Below, piece after piece: positions 22,166 to 33,011 of a stretch of 64,000 bases of DNA. Below the pieces are notes generated by a model, which worked only from the letters and a program-made list of their open reading frames with translations, searched no databases and had not been told where the DNA came from. The translations under genes and the position numbers were made by a program. This DNA is from Streptomyces radicis (GTDB lineage Bacteria; Actinomycetota; Actinomycetes; Streptomycetales; Streptomycetaceae), in the NCBI RefSeq assembly GCF_003626575.1, contig NZ_RBDY01000011.1, forward strand, positions 161,217 to 225,216, read 5' to 3'. Positions within the stretch are counted from its first letter, which is position 1. Every line of letters begins with the position of its first letter.

Positions 22166-23953
22166 TCACGCCGACCGCCCCGGCTGCAACGCGCTGTAGA
22201 GCCCGCCGCGCGCCACCAGCTCGTCGTGGGTGCCCGTCTCCCTGACCCGGCCGCCGTCCATCACGACGATGCGGTCGGCGTTGCGGATCGTGGACAGCCG
22301 GTGCGCCACGACCAGCACCGTGCGGCCGTGCATGAGCCGCCCGAGCGCCTCCTGCACGAGCGCCTCCGAGCGGCCGTCGAGCGCCGAGGTCGCCTCGTCG
22401 AGGATGAGGACGCGCGGGTCGCGGATGAGCGCCCGCGCGATGGCCAGGCGTTGCCGCTGCCCGCCGGAGAGCATCGCGCCGCGCTGCCCGACCACGGTGT
22501 CGAGGCCGTGCGGCAGCCTGGCCACGAACTCCCAGGCGTTGGCGGCCTCCAGGGCGGCGCGCAGCGCGTCGTCGTCGCCCGCGTCGGGCAGGCCGTAGGT
22601 GACGTTCTCCCTGACGGTGCCGGCGAACAGGATCGACTCCTGCGGCACGACCGAGAGGAAACGCCGGTAGCTGCGCAGATCGAGCTCGGCCGCGTCCACG
22701 CCGTCCACCAGGATCCGGCCCGTCGTGGGGCGGATGAAGCCGATCAGCAGGTTGAGCACCGTGGACTTCCCCGCGCCCGAGGGACCGACGAGCGCGACGG
22801 TCTCGCCGGGGCGCACCGCGAGGTCGAGGCCGTCGACGGACGGCTCGTCCGCGCCCTCGTAAGCGAAGCCGACCCCGCGGAAGTCGATCGCGCCGGTCAC
22901 CGCGCCGACCTCCCGCTTGCCGTCGTTGCTCTCCAGGTCGGGCGCCTGGAGCACCTCGCCGATGGAGCGGACCGACTCGAGTCCCCTGGCGATGACGGGC
23001 GTCAGGTTCATGAGGGCCGTCGTTGAGGCGGTCAGGGTCGTGAAGAACGTGCTCAGCATGACGACGTCCCCGGCCGAGACCGCGAACCAGCCGTAGTACG
23101 CGACCAGCGCGGCGGCGATCAGGCAGGCGACGCCGAGGGAGTTGAGGACGTTCCAGGCGAGCGAGGAGACGCGCCCGTTGAGCAGGTCGAGCCGGAACCC
23201 GGCCGTGCGCACCCGGTCGAGCGCGCCGTCCACCCGGCCGATCGCGGTGTGTTCGAGGCCGTGGGCGCGCGTGATGTGGATGAGGCTGGTCATCTCGGTC
23301 ACCCGGGACGACAGCAGCTCGACCTCGCGGCGGAAGACCTCGTTGCGGCTGCGCACCCGGCCGCGCATGGCCCGGATCAGCAGGGCGGCGGCCGGGACGA
23401 CGACGAGGAAGATCGGCAGGAACGCGGGCGCGCGGATCCCGATGACGATCAGCCCGCCGAGCATCGTGGTCACCGCGCCGAGCCCGATCTCGCTGGTCTG
23501 CTTGAGGCTCTCCTCGATGGCGTCGACGTCGCGCACCACCTTGGCCTGGAGCACGCCCGCGCTGACCTTGGAGTGGTAGCCGATGGACAGCTGCTGCATG
23601 CGGCGGCACAGCGCGGACCGCAGCCCCGTGCTCATGCGGCGGATGCTGGTGCTCATGAGCCGCGCGTAGGCCACGGCCGAGGGGTAGTTGACGGCGAACA
23701 TGCACAGCAGGACGGCGGCGTTGTACCAGAGCTGCTCGATGGGGCGGTGCTCGACGACGATGTCGATGATGTTGGCGGTGATCAGGGGGAGCAGCCAGAG
23801 CGGGCTGTGCCGGACGGCGAACACCGCGACGGCGGCGGCCAGTCGGCGGCGGTCGGGGCGGAGGAGGTAGGCAAGGGTGCGGACCGGGTGCTCGCCCTGG
23901 TAGCGATGGTCGAGGGGATTGCCCTGCGCGGAAGGCGAAAGCGCTTTCTCCAT
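22166..23953 (-). CDS. ABC exporter half-transporter (fused TMD-NBD)
   Basis: A 595-residue protein with an N-terminal six-helix exporter domain (about 40-330) and a nucleotide-binding domain. The NBD has Walker A GPSGAGKST, Q-loop SVVPQES, signature LSGGQRQR, Walker B VLILDEATS and the H-loop VVAHRLS. It lacks a second half and must homodimerise or pair with another half. The substrate is unknown; lipid, drug or peptide export is usual for this architecture. It lies upstream of and co-directional with the MarR operon, separated by the operator. Export of the neighbouring polyketide/lipid product is conceivable but unsupported. Confidence 0.92.
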   Translation of the reverse strand: MEKALSPSAQGNPLDHRYQGEHPVRTLAYLLRPDRRRLAAAVAVFAVRHSPLWLLPLITANIIDIVVEHRPIEQLWYNAAVLLCMFAVNYPSAVAYARLMSTSIRRMSTGLRSALCRRMQQLSIGYHSKVSAGVLQAKVVRDVDAIEESLKQTSEIGLGAVTTMLGGLIVIGIRAPAFLPIFLVVVPAAALLIRAMRGRVRSRNEVFRREVELLSSRVTEMTSLIHITRAHGLEHTAIGRVDGALDRVRTAGFRLDLLNGRVSSLAWNVLNSLGVACLIAAALVAYYGWFAVSAGDVVMLSTFFTTLTASTTALMNLTPVIARGLESVRSIGEVLQAPDLESNDGKREVGAVTGAIDFRGVGFAYEGADEPSVDGLDLAVRPGETVALVGPSGAGKSTVLNLLIGFIRPTTGRILVDGVDAAELDLRSYRRFLSVVPQESILFAGTVRENVTYGLPDAGDDDALRAALEAANAWEFVARLPHGLDTVVGQRGAMLSGGQRQRLAIARALIRDPRVLILDEATSALDGRSEALVQEALGRLMHGRTVLVVAHRLSTIRNADRIVVMDGGRVRETGTHDELVARGGLYSALQPGRSA

Positions 23954-24125
23954 ACGAGCATCCTGCCCCGTCCGAACGGCTCGGGCGCGCCCGTTTCGCG
24001 CCCCGGACGCCGCCACCCGCATCGGGAGGGAGTGGGTGATCACCTGCCAGGACGCCCCTTGACGTGGCAAAAGGCGCGCCGCTAGCGTCGGGCGACGGGA
24101 GAGACCCGACCGGGGAGGGGCGGAC

Positions 24126-24233
24126 ATGAAGGCATCCACGCACCGCGCCCCCGCCCGGCTCGTCGGTCTGGTCGGCACGCGGCGTCGGCACATCGATCTG
24201 GCGCGGGTCGCCAGCACGCTCTGTAGCGCCTGA
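24126..24233 (+). CDS. Putative Cys-responsive leader peptide upstream of OsmC gene
   Basis: A 35-codon ORF with a strong SD (GGAGGGG) before its ATG. The C-terminal half TRRRHIDLARVASTLCSA matches the widespread actinobacterial leader peptides RRHxDLxRVxS..C that precede sulfur-metabolism genes and carry a Cys codon just before the stop. A GC hairpin (24241-24254) starts 7 nt after the stop, and the osmC-like gene follows 150 bp later. By analogy with amino-acid attenuators, stalling at the Cys codon when cysteinyl-tRNA is scarce could alter downstream expression; this is inferred, not shown. A near-copy of the motif sits at 31374-31445 on the other strand. Confidence 0.78.
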   Translation: MKASTHRAPARLVGLVGTRRRHIDLARVASTLCSA

Positions 24234-24240
24234 CCCTCGC

Positions 24241-24254
24241 CGCGCCCCGGCGCG
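24241..24254 (+). terminator. Attenuator-like hairpin after leader peptide
   Basis: CGCGCC-CC-GGCGCG forms a perfect 6-bp GC stem 7 nt beyond the leader stop, followed by a C/T-rich stretch. Its placement matches an attenuator or pausing hairpin for the leader-controlled osmC transcript. Confidence 0.45.
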
Positions 24255-24383
24255 TGCCCCCGTCTTCACCACCGTCTTCACCACCCCCCTTTTCTCCCGC
24301 GGTCCGTCCCCCCGCGCGCGCTCACGCCCGCCCGGGGGACGCCGGGGAGAACGGATCCCCCGCACCGGAAGGAACCCCTCCGC

Positions 24384-25037
24384 ATGACCGCGACCACCGC
24401 GAGGTCGGCCAAGAAGCCCGCCACCCCCGAGGCCCACGAGACGCCCGAGAACGCCGCGCCCGAAGGGGGGTTGCTGGCCACCGCGGAGGATCCGCGGCCG
24501 GGGCTGCGGAAGTATCTCGAGGTCAAGCGGGCGGCGTTGCTCGCCAGGCGCGCGGCCGCGCGGGCCAACCCCCTGACCCAGCCGCACCGGCTGCGCGCCC
24601 GCACGACGGCCGAGGAGCGCAGCGGCGTGCGGCGCATCCGGATCAGGCACCACCAGATACTCAGCGACTCGCCCCTTGACTTCGCGGGCTACGACCTCGG
24701 CCCCGCCTCGCCCGAGATCCAGCTGGGCGTGCTGTCGAGCTGCCTCACCCACATCTTCCTCATCCAGGCCGCCGACCTGCGGATCCCGTTGGACTCCCTG
24801 GCGGTCGAGGTCGAGGCCGACCAGGACCCGAGGGCCGGGTCGCCGGGCTTCGAGGACACCCCGATCCACCCGCACCACATCACCTACACCGTGCATGTCA
24901 CCTCCCCCGCGGGCGACGAGCGCATCCGCGAGCTGCACGAGGCGGTCGAACGGAACTGCCCCATCTACCAGTTGCTCACCAACCCGCAGAACATCTCGGG
25001 GCGGGTCGTGCTGACGGGCAGCCCCAGGGAGCTGTGA
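24384..25037 (+). CDS. OsmC/Ohr-family thiol peroxidase-like protein
   Basis: A 217-residue protein starting at ATG 24384 with GGAAGGAA upstream. After a 70-residue Ala/Arg-rich N-terminal extension the OsmC fold carries the two conserved cysteines, one in GVLSSCLTH and one in ERNCPIYQLL. These form the peroxidatic/resolving pair that reduces organic hydroperoxides. The gene is preceded by an RRHIDL leader peptide and hairpin, linking it to sulfur status. It converges with the DUF1684 gene of the importer operon, which has its own leader of the same type, so the two units may act together in organosulfur handling. Substrate preference (hydroperoxides versus other thiol chemistry) cannot be read from sequence. 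Confidence 0.85.
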   Translation: MTATTARSAKKPATPEAHETPENAAPEGGLLATAEDPRPGLRKYLEVKRAALLARRAAARANPLTQPHRLRARTTAEERSGVRRIRIRHHQILSDSPLDFAGYDLGPASPEIQLGVLSSCLTHIFLIQAADLRIPLDSLAVEVEADQDPRAGSPGFEDTPIHPHHITYTVHVTSPAGDERIRELHEAVERNCPIYQLLTNPQNISGRVVLTGSPREL

Positions 25038-25101
25038 CGCGGACGCGTCGAGCGCCGCGGGGCCGCCCGTCCGACGAGTCCGACGAGTCCGACGGAAGGG
25101 G

Positions 25102-25919
25102 TCAGGCCGCCGCGGCGCGCTCGAGCGGGAGCCGTTCGCCCGCCTCCACGGCCACCGGCAGCCGCTTCTCGGCCGGGGGCAGCGGGCATGTGGCGAGGTC
25201 GGTGTAGGCGCAGGGGAGGTTCACGGCCCGGTTGAAGTCGAGGGTGACCAGGCCGTCGCCTTCGGGCGGCGCGATCGCGAGGGAGCGGTTGGCCGCGTAC
25301 GTGGTGCGCCCCGATGTCGCGTCGGTGAACAGCGCCGTCAGGCTCCCGGGGCGCCCACCGTTGAACACCGTCAGCCGGTGCGTCGCCCCTTCGAGCGCGA
25401 ACTCGACCTGCCCCGGCGCGTCGTAGACGTGCTCCAGGCCCTCGACGACCGCGCCCACGGTCACCCGGCGCGGCTCGGCGAACGGCACATAGCGGCCCGT
25501 CACGACCCAGCGCGGATCGGGGGCGTACGCGGGCGTGCGGGTGAAGTGGGTGCGCAACGGGTTGGCGGGGTCGCGGGGGCGCAGGATGTCGTTCCCGCCG
25601 CGCCTGGCGATCTCCAGCACGATGTCTCCCCAGGTGGCGAGCGTTCCGCCGCGCTCGGCGAGCGGCGCGAACGCGTGACGGCCGCGCACCTCCCGCCCTT
25701 CGACGGTGAACGACTCACCGTCCGCGAGATCGACGACCACCCCGTCCGGGGTGCTCGACCAGGCGCCGGGGGCGTCGTCGAAGCGGGTCGGCTCGGGCGT
25801 CAGCCAGCGCAGGCTGGTGATCGCGAGAAACCCGTGCGGGTCGGCGAGGGCCGTGTCGCGCTCCCGGTGCCAGACCTCCCACTCCTCGGCGAACCGCTTC
25901 CTGTCGACTTCCTGAACGG

Positions 25920-25923
<4 letters not shown>
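25102..25923 (-). CDS. DUF1684 domain protein
   Basis: A 273-residue soluble protein with the family's C-terminal signature DFNRAVNLPCAYTDLATCPLPP. It also has the N-terminal block REWEVWHRERD-like (here EEWEVWHRERDTALADPHG) and SLRWL. The biochemical function of DUF1684 is unknown. Its ATG overlaps the stop of the dual ABC ATPase gene (ATGA), making it the last cistron of a leader-controlled importer operon, so it likely processes or senses the imported compound. The conserved Cys residues in the C-terminal motif may matter given the sulfur-type leader. Confidence 0.85.
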
Positions 25924-27595
<1,672 letters not shown>

Positions 27596-27599
<4 letters not shown>

Positions 27600-28519
27600 G
27601 AGGAGACTCCGGAGCGTTCGAGCGCGCGGGCGATGCGGCTGGTGGACAGCACGACCAGGGCGATGGTCAGGCCTGGGAAGGTGGTCAGCCACCAGGCGGT
27701 CGACATGTAGTCGCGGCCCTGCGAGACCATCGCGCCGAGCTCGGGCGCCGGGGGCGCGGCACCGTAGCCGAGGAAGCTGAGCGCCGCGATGGACAGGACG
27801 GCGCCGCCGATGTCGAGCGCGGCGAGCACGAGCACGGGCGGCGAGGCGTTGGGAACGATGTGCCGCAGCAGGATGGCGGGCGTGCGGCGGCCGCTGGTGA
27901 CGGCGGCCTGGACATAGGCGCTGCCCTTGATGCGCAGCACCTCGGCCCGTACGACGCGGGCGAACCCGGGGATCCCGGCGATGCCCACGGCGATGGCGAC
28001 GTTGGTGGTGCCGAAGCCGAGGATGGAGACCACGGCGAGCGAGAGCAGCAGCCCGGGGATGATGATCAGCACCTCGACCACGCGCATCAGCACCTGGTCG
28101 ATCCAGCCGCCCAGATACCCGGCGAGCGCGCCGAGGACCGAGCCGACGACCAGCGCGAGGGCGACGGCGAGCAGGCCCGCGACGAGCGAGGTGCGGGTGC
28201 CGTGCACGACGCGGGAGTAGAGGTCGCGGCCGAGGTTGTCGGTGCCGAACCAGTGCTCGGCACCCGGGGGTCGGAGGCCGCGCGAGGCGTCGGTGAGCAG
28301 CGGGTCCTGGTGGGCGAACACGCCGGGCGCCACGGTCCAGGCCAGGACGAGCCCGAGGTAGAGCGCGGCGAGCAGCAGCCAGGGCCGCCTGGCGGTGCCG
28401 CGCAGCGCGGCGCCGATCCTGGCCCGCGCCGCGTGCTCGCGCTCCTGCGGCGCCCCGGTGGCTTCGGCTGTCCCCGCAGTGTCGGTGTCGGTGTCGGTGT
28501 CGGTGACGGTCATGGGCAT
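27596..28519 (-). CDS. Opp/Dpp-type ABC importer permease (DppC-like)
   Basis: A 307-residue membrane protein with about six helices. The N-terminal OppC-type segment ends in HWFGTDNLGRDLYSRVVHG, and the EAA-loop region around AAVTSGRRTPAILLRHIVPN contacts the ATPase. ATG 28519 has GAGGGGGAC ahead of it; a second in-frame ATG lies at 28513. The N-terminus carries a Thr-Asp dipeptide run encoded by repeated GTGTCG, a slippage-prone tract. Coupled by ATGA to the ATPase gene. Confidence 0.92.
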
Positions 28520-28526
28520 GTCCCCC

Positions 28527-29471
28527 TCACGCGGACCGCAGGACGATGCGGGGATCGACCTTGGGGTAGATCAGGTCAACGGCGAGGTTGACGAGGACAT
28601 AGAGCGCCCCGGCGAGGAAGACCAGCGCGCGGATCACGGGGAAGTCGTGCGCGCCGATGGCGTCGGCGGTCAGCCTGCCGATGCCCTGCCGCGCGAACAC
28701 GGTCTCGGTGACGATGGCGCCCGCGACGATGCCGCCGATCATCAGGCCGAACAGCGTCATCGCGGGGATGGCGGCGTTGCGCAGCGCGTGCACGGTCACC
28801 GCCCGCAGCCTGCTCGCGCCCTTGGCCCGCGCGGTGCGCACATACGGCTCGGCGAGCGCGGTGCGCAGGCTCCTGCCGAGCACCTGCGCCAGCAGCCCGA
28901 CGCCGGGCAGGGCGAGCGCGAACGCCGGGAGCACCAGCTGGTCGAACTCCCCGTCGCCATAGGCGGGGAACCAGCCGAGGCCGAAGGAGAAGACCTGGAG
29001 CAGGATGATGCCCGTCCAGAAGCTGGGCAGGGCGTTGCCCACGACCGTGGCGGACAACACCGCCGAGCGCAGCGGGGCGTTGGGCAACAGGGTGGCCGCC
29101 ACCGCGGCGGCCACCCCGAGCACCAGCGCCAACAGCAGGGAGGCGCCCGCCAGTTCGAGCGTGGAGGGCAGCGCCCTCGCCAGCACCGCGCCGACCTCGT
29201 CGCCCGTGCTGAACGACGTGCCGAAGTCCAGCCTTGCCACCTGCCACACGAAGTCGAGGTACTGCTCGTGGACGGGCCGGTCGAGGCCGAGGTCGGCGCG
29301 CAGCTCGTCGGCGAGTGAGCCGTCGATCGCGGCGCCCTCGCCCCCGCCGCCGCGCAGCATGACCGACACGGGGTCGCCAGGCACCAGGTGCAGCACCAGG
29401 AACGAGACGGTCAACGCCGCCCACAGCACGAAGAGACCGTTGACGAGCCGGACCAGGACATAGCGCGTCAC
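28527..29471 (-). CDS. Opp/Dpp-type ABC importer permease (DppB-like)
   Basis: A 314-residue membrane protein starting at GTG 29471, overlapping the binding-protein stop (GTGA). The DppB hallmarks are the first helix followed by FLVLHLVPGDPV and the cytoplasmic EAA loop YVRTARAKGASRLRAV. It pairs with the DppC-like permease to form the channel. Confidence 0.92.
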   Translation of the reverse strand: MTRYVLVRLVNGLFVLWAALTVSFLVLHLVPGDPVSVMLRGGGGEGAAIDGSLADELRADLGLDRPVHEQYLDFVWQVARLDFGTSFSTGDEVGAVLARALPSTLELAGASLLLALVLGVAAAVAATLLPNAPLRSAVLSATVVGNALPSFWTGIILLQVFSFGLGWFPAYGDGEFDQLVLPAFALALPGVGLLAQVLGRSLRTALAEPYVRTARAKGASRLRAVTVHALRNAAIPAMTLFGLMIGGIVAGAIVTETVFARQGIGRLTADAIGAHDFPVIRALVFLAGALYVLVNLAVDLIYPKVDPRIVLRSA

Positions 29472-31117
29472 GGCGCGAGCCACACCTCGTTCAGCAGCGG
29501 CTTGCCCTCGATGTCGGCGAGGAAGCCGCCGAGTTCGTCGCTGTAGCCATAGGCCGACACCCGGTCGAGCACGGGCACCGAGTAGCCCTGCTCGACGATC
29601 CTGCGCTGGGCCTGCTCCGCGATCGCCAGGCGCTCCTCGGTGTCCACCGTGGTCTGGAGGGAGGTGAGCAGCGCGTCGAGCTCCTCGTCGGGGTGGTTGT
29701 AGAGCATGCTCATCTCGGGGTGGAACGACGAGTAGACGAGCCGGATCACATCCACGTCGGCGCGGGTCTGGCTCCAGGTGGCGATGTCGCCCGGGTACTC
29801 GTCCATGGTGACGTCCGGGAACGTCGCGACCGGGTCGAGGACCAGCTCGATGCCGACCTCGGCCCACTGCTGCTGCACCAGCTGGTGCTGCTGCTCGGAC
29901 TCGGTGCTGCCGCTCTGGTACGTGATGGTCAGGCTCAGCCGCTCACCCTCGGCGTTGCGGCGGATCCCGTCGTCGCCGATGGTGTCCCAGCCCGCGCGTT
30001 CGAGGAGTTCGGCCGCCGCATCGGGGTCGTACCGCAGGTCGGCCGACTGGTCGACATGGCCGGGGTTGGTGGTGGACAGGACGCCGGTGGCGGGCTCGCT
30101 GACGCCGTGGAACACCGCGTCGACGATGGCCTGCCGGTCGATGGCGAGGCCGAGCGCGCGGCGGGTGTCGGCGTCCTGGAGCCTTTCGCTGTGCACCAGC
30201 GGGATGTAGGGGATGGCGATCGCGGGCAGCACCGTGCTGGTCACGGTGAACCCTTCGGTCCCCGCCAACTGCTCCTGGGTGCTTGCCGGTACGGACTCGA
30301 TGAGGTCCACCTGGCCGCTGGTGAGGCTGCCCTGCCTGACGCTGCCCTCGGGGATGGGCTCCAGGGTCACCGAGTCGACATGGGCGGCGCCCTGGTTCTC
30401 GGCGAGCGGCGACGCCCACGCGTAGTCGTCGCGGCGGGTCAGCTCGACCGAGCTCTCCGGGGTGAACGACTCGAGGGTGAAGGGCCCCGAGCCCGCGAAC
30501 TCGCCCAGGCACAGGTCGGCGGGATCGGCGTCGAGGGAGGCGGGGGAGAGCTGGACGAGCGACTGGGTGGCGGTCGCCTGGAGGAACTGCGCGTTGGGCT
30601 CGTCGAATTCCACGGTGACGGTGGACTCGTCGTCGACGACGGTCTGTTGGTATCCGGCGAGGAAGCTGCCCGCCTGCGGGGCGAGGGCGCCGAGCTCGAC
30701 GATGGCGTCGAAGTTGGCCTTCACCGCCTCGGCGTTGAACGGCTCACCGTCGCTGAACGTCACGTCGTCGCGCAGCTCGAACGTGAAGGAGGTGACCTCG
30801 TCGTTCACCTCCCAGGACGTGGCCAGCCACGGCAGCAACTCGCCGGTCTCCGGGTCCTGTTCGGTGAGCGCGTCGGCCAGCTGGCGGCCGACGGTGCGGG
30901 AGTTGAGCTGGGGGCGCTGCCTGGGGTCGACGCAGTCGGGGGCTTCGGTGAACGCGTAGGACAGCGTTCCGCCCGTGACCGGCTCGCCCTCGGCCCCTTC
31001 GTCGCCTGACGGGTCGTCGCCTCCGGAGCCGCAGCCGCTGAGGACGACGGCGAGGGCCGCCGTCGCGGCCGTGAGGGCGGTCAGGGCTCTGGATCCGGGA
31101 AGGCGTGAGGAGCGCAC
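29468..31117 (-). CDS. Extracellular solute-binding lipoprotein, family 5 (DppA/OppA-like)
   Basis: A 549-residue lipoprotein. The signal peptide ends in the lipobox VVLSGCGSG, and an acidic Gly/Asp/Glu linker precedes the SBP_bac_5 fold (GGTLSYAFTEAPDCVDP at the start, typical DDVTFSDGEPFNAEAVKANF in domain I). GTG 31117 is the start. The ligand is unknown: family-5 proteins bind peptides, opines, metal chelates or glutathione. It is the first structural gene of the operon, about 257 bp downstream of an RRHVDL leader peptide and hairpin, suggesting induction under cysteine or sulfur limitation and hence a sulfur-bearing ligand. Confidence 0.92.
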   Translation of the reverse strand: MRSSRLPGSRALTALTAATAALAVVLSGCGSGGDDPSGDEGAEGEPVTGGTLSYAFTEAPDCVDPRQRPQLNSRTVGRQLADALTEQDPETGELLPWLATSWEVNDEVTSFTFELRDDVTFSDGEPFNAEAVKANFDAIVELGALAPQAGSFLAGYQQTVVDDESTVTVEFDEPNAQFLQATATQSLVQLSPASLDADPADLCLGEFAGSGPFTLESFTPESSVELTRRDDYAWASPLAENQGAAHVDSVTLEPIPEGSVRQGSLTSGQVDLIESVPASTQEQLAGTEGFTVTSTVLPAIAIPYIPLVHSERLQDADTRRALGLAIDRQAIVDAVFHGVSEPATGVLSTTNPGHVDQSADLRYDPDAAAELLERAGWDTIGDDGIRRNAEGERLSLTITYQSGSTESEQQHQLVQQQWAEVGIELVLDPVATFPDVTMDEYPGDIATWSQTRADVDVIRLVYSSFHPEMSMLYNHPDEELDALLTSLQTTVDTEERLAIAEQAQRRIVEQGYSVPVLDRVSAYGYSDELGGFLADIEGKPLLNEVWLAP

Positions 31118-31340
31118 GGCAGGGGTGTTCCTTTCAGGGGCGCGGCACCCGGCGCACGGGGGCCCGCGCGGGCGGGCAGGCGTGAGCGGGCGCCGTTCAG
31201 GGGGCGGCTCGGTACGGGGAAGGGGCCCGCGCGCACGCCGCGGCGGCGTGAACGGGGCGGATCCGGGGGAGCGTCAGGGCTCGGCCGCCCAGGGGCGGCG
31301 GGGAGCGGCGCGTCGGGGACGCGAGGTGGGAGGCAGCGGC

Positions 31341-31359
31341 CCCCGAGCGGTGCTCGGGG
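31341..31359 (-). terminator. Attenuator-like hairpin after leader peptide
   Basis: CCCCGAGC-GGT-GCTCGGGG is a perfect 8-bp stem with a 3-nt loop, 14 nt past the leader stop in the direction of transcription. Its layout mirrors the hairpin after the leader at 24126-24233. It has no clear U-run, which is common for actinobacterial terminators. Confidence 0.55.
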
Positions 31360-31373
31360 CGTGCGGACCTACG

Positions 31374-31445
31374 TCAGGCCGAACAGGAGGCCGTGGTGAC
31401 ACGACCGAGGTCGACGTGTCGACGCGACGTGAGGCGCTGCTGCAT
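31374..31445 (-). CDS. Putative Cys-responsive leader peptide upstream of Opp-type importer operon
   Basis: A 23-codon ORF whose core LTSRRHVDLGRVTTASCSA fits the actinobacterial sulfur-type leader consensus almost perfectly, with the Cys codon two codons before the stop. No clear SD precedes the ATG, so translation may be from a short or leaderless mRNA. It lies 256 bp upstream of the family-5 binding protein, with a perfect hairpin between. Same class as the leader at 24126-24233; the two flank a pair of convergent transcription units. Confidence 0.78.
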   Translation of the reverse strand: MQQRLTSRRHVDLGRVTTASCSA

Positions 31446-31520
31446 GGTGATGAGGATGAGCCAGCGGGGGGCGCGCGTCAATGGCGTGGCTCACATCACG
31501 TGGCCCACCCCCGGCGGCGG

Positions 31521-33011
31521 TCAGGCCGTCCAGCCTCTCAGGTCGTACCCGGACAGGCAGTTGTCCACCAGCGCGCCCAACTCGTCGGCCAAGCCGCTGT
31601 CTTGGGCATGCTCCCAGGCGTCGAGGCGGCACACGACCGAACTGCCCGCGTACTGCCGCTCGTAGAGGACGTGCCGCCCCGCGAACTCCGAGCCGATCGC
31701 GTCCCACAGCAGCTTCATCAGCTTGGCGCGCTCCTCCGCGCCCGTGCCGTGCGAGCCCCGCAGATAGGTGTCGAGCAGCGGACGCAGCTCGGGCGCGGCG
31801 AAGTCCGAGGCGTGGGAGGGCAGATGGCATAGCGCGCCGCCGACGGCGTCCTCGATCAGGTCCCGCGTCCTGCGGTAGATGCCGGGGCCCAGCACGCGGT
31901 GGGCGTGCGCGGTCGCCGCGTCGGGCAGCCACGAGCCGTCGGGCGCGGGCCGCGCGCCCGCCACCATCGCCTCGCCGAGCGCCCACACCGCGTGCCGCCA
32001 CGCCAGCGCCTCGCCCACCGCGGCGCGGACGGCGGCGTGCGCGTCGCCGCCGGTCATGCGCGTGGCGCGCAGCAGCAGCCCGCACAGGAAGTCCAGCTTC
32101 ACCCCGAGGCGCGTCGCCCCGTGCAGCAGGAAGCGCGGCAGGAAGCCCGACTCGTGCAGGAACGCGTTGGCCCGCCGGGTGTCGCGGTGGACCAGCACGT
32201 TCTCCCACGGGATCAGGACCCGGTCGAAGACCAGCACGGCGTCGTTCTCGTCGAGGCGGCTGCTGAGCGGCTGGTCGAACGGGGTGCCGACGGCGCGCGC
32301 GGCCAGCTCGTGGGAGGGGCGGCACAGCACCGTGAGCCCTGGGGCGTCGAGCGGCGCCACGAACGCCACCGCGAGCGCGGGGTCGGTCAGCGGCGGGCCC
32401 GTGTGCGCGACGAACACATACTGCGCGCACGCCGCGCCCGTCGCCACCACCTTGGCGCCGGTCACCACGATCCCCGCGTCGGTCTCCCGCTCCACGCGCG
32501 GCGCGACGGGCGGCGGCGTCCCGCCCGGCAGGTGCTTGTCCACCGGCGGGTTCACCAGCGCGTGCGCGAAGAACAACACCCGCTCCTGCGAACGGGCGTA
32601 CCACGCACGGGCGTTGTCGGCGAACGGGCCATACCGCCCGGGATCGGCGCCCAGCGTCGCCAGGAACGCCGCCTTGTAGTCGGGCGAGCGCCCGAGCCAG
32701 CCGAACACCGGGCGCTGCCACGCCACGATGGCCCGCCGCGCCGCCCGCAGGTCGTCCACCGAGCGCGGCACCAGGAAGAACGGGTGGGTGCGCCCCGGCG
32801 AGCCCGTGTCGGTCGGCGCCGTCAGCGCGTCGCGGCGCGCCGGGTCGTGCAGCGCGTCGTACAGGCCCGCCACCGTGTGGGCGTGGCCGCGGAACGCCGG
32901 GTGCGCGGTGACGTCGGCGGCGCGTTCCCCGCGGATCCACACCCGGCGGCCGTCGCGCAGGGTGGCCAGGTACTCGGCGCCGTTCTGCGGCCGGTCAGCC
33001 GAGGGGGCCAT
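31521..33011 (-). CDS. 4-hydroxyphenylacetate 3-monooxygenase (HpaB) family flavin-dependent hydroxylase
   Basis: A 496-residue protein of normal HpaB length, soluble, with the acyl-CoA-dehydrogenase-like fold. Recognisable blocks are the N-terminal DGRRVWIRGE, the middle ETDAGIVVTGAKVVATGA, DRVLIPWENVLVHRD and the C-terminal GSEFAGRHVLYERQYAG. The family ortho-hydroxylates phenols using FADH2 from a separate reductase; no HpaC-type reductase is adjacent. It overlaps the upstream decarboxylase gene by 17 bp and is third in an ATP-grasp / decarboxylase / hydroxylase operon. This suggests hydroxylation of a tyrosine- or tyramine-like unit to a catechol. The substrate is inferred from company only. 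Confidence 0.87.
   Translation of the reverse strand: MAPSADRPQNGAEYLATLRDGRRVWIRGERAADVTAHPAFRGHAHTVAGLYDALHDPARRDALTAPTDTGSPGRTHPFFLVPRSVDDLRAARRAIVAWQRPVFGWLGRSPDYKAAFLATLGADPGRYGPFADNARAWYARSQERVLFFAHALVNPPVDKHLPGGTPPPVAPRVERETDAGIVVTGAKVVATGAACAQYVFVAHTGPPLTDPALAVAFVAPLDAPGLTVLCRPSHELAARAVGTPFDQPLSSRLDENDAVLVFDRVLIPWENVLVHRDTRRANAFLHESGFLPRFLLHGATRLGVKLDFLCGLLLRATRMTGGDAHAAVRAAVGEALAWRHAVWALGEAMVAGARPAPDGSWLPDAATAHAHRVLGPGIYRRTRDLIEDAVGGALCHLPSHASDFAAPELRPLLDTYLRGSHGTGAEERAKLMKLLWDAIGSEFAGRHVLYERQYAGSSVVCRLDAWEHAQDSGLADELGALVDNCLSGYDLRGWTA

Larger units (their letters stand above)
31118..31520. other. 403-bp intergenic leader region of the importer operon
   Basis: The interval lies between the binding-protein start (31117) and the stop of the HpaB-like gene (31521). 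It holds the minus-strand leader peptide (31374-31445), its hairpin (31341-31359) and a long 5' UTR of about 220 nt. No other gene was recognised. Confidence 0.6.

Noticed and set aside
28477..28507. GTGTCG repeat as a regulatory microsatellite
   Set aside because: It lies inside the permease coding region and simply encodes a Thr-Asp run; noted in the gene entry.
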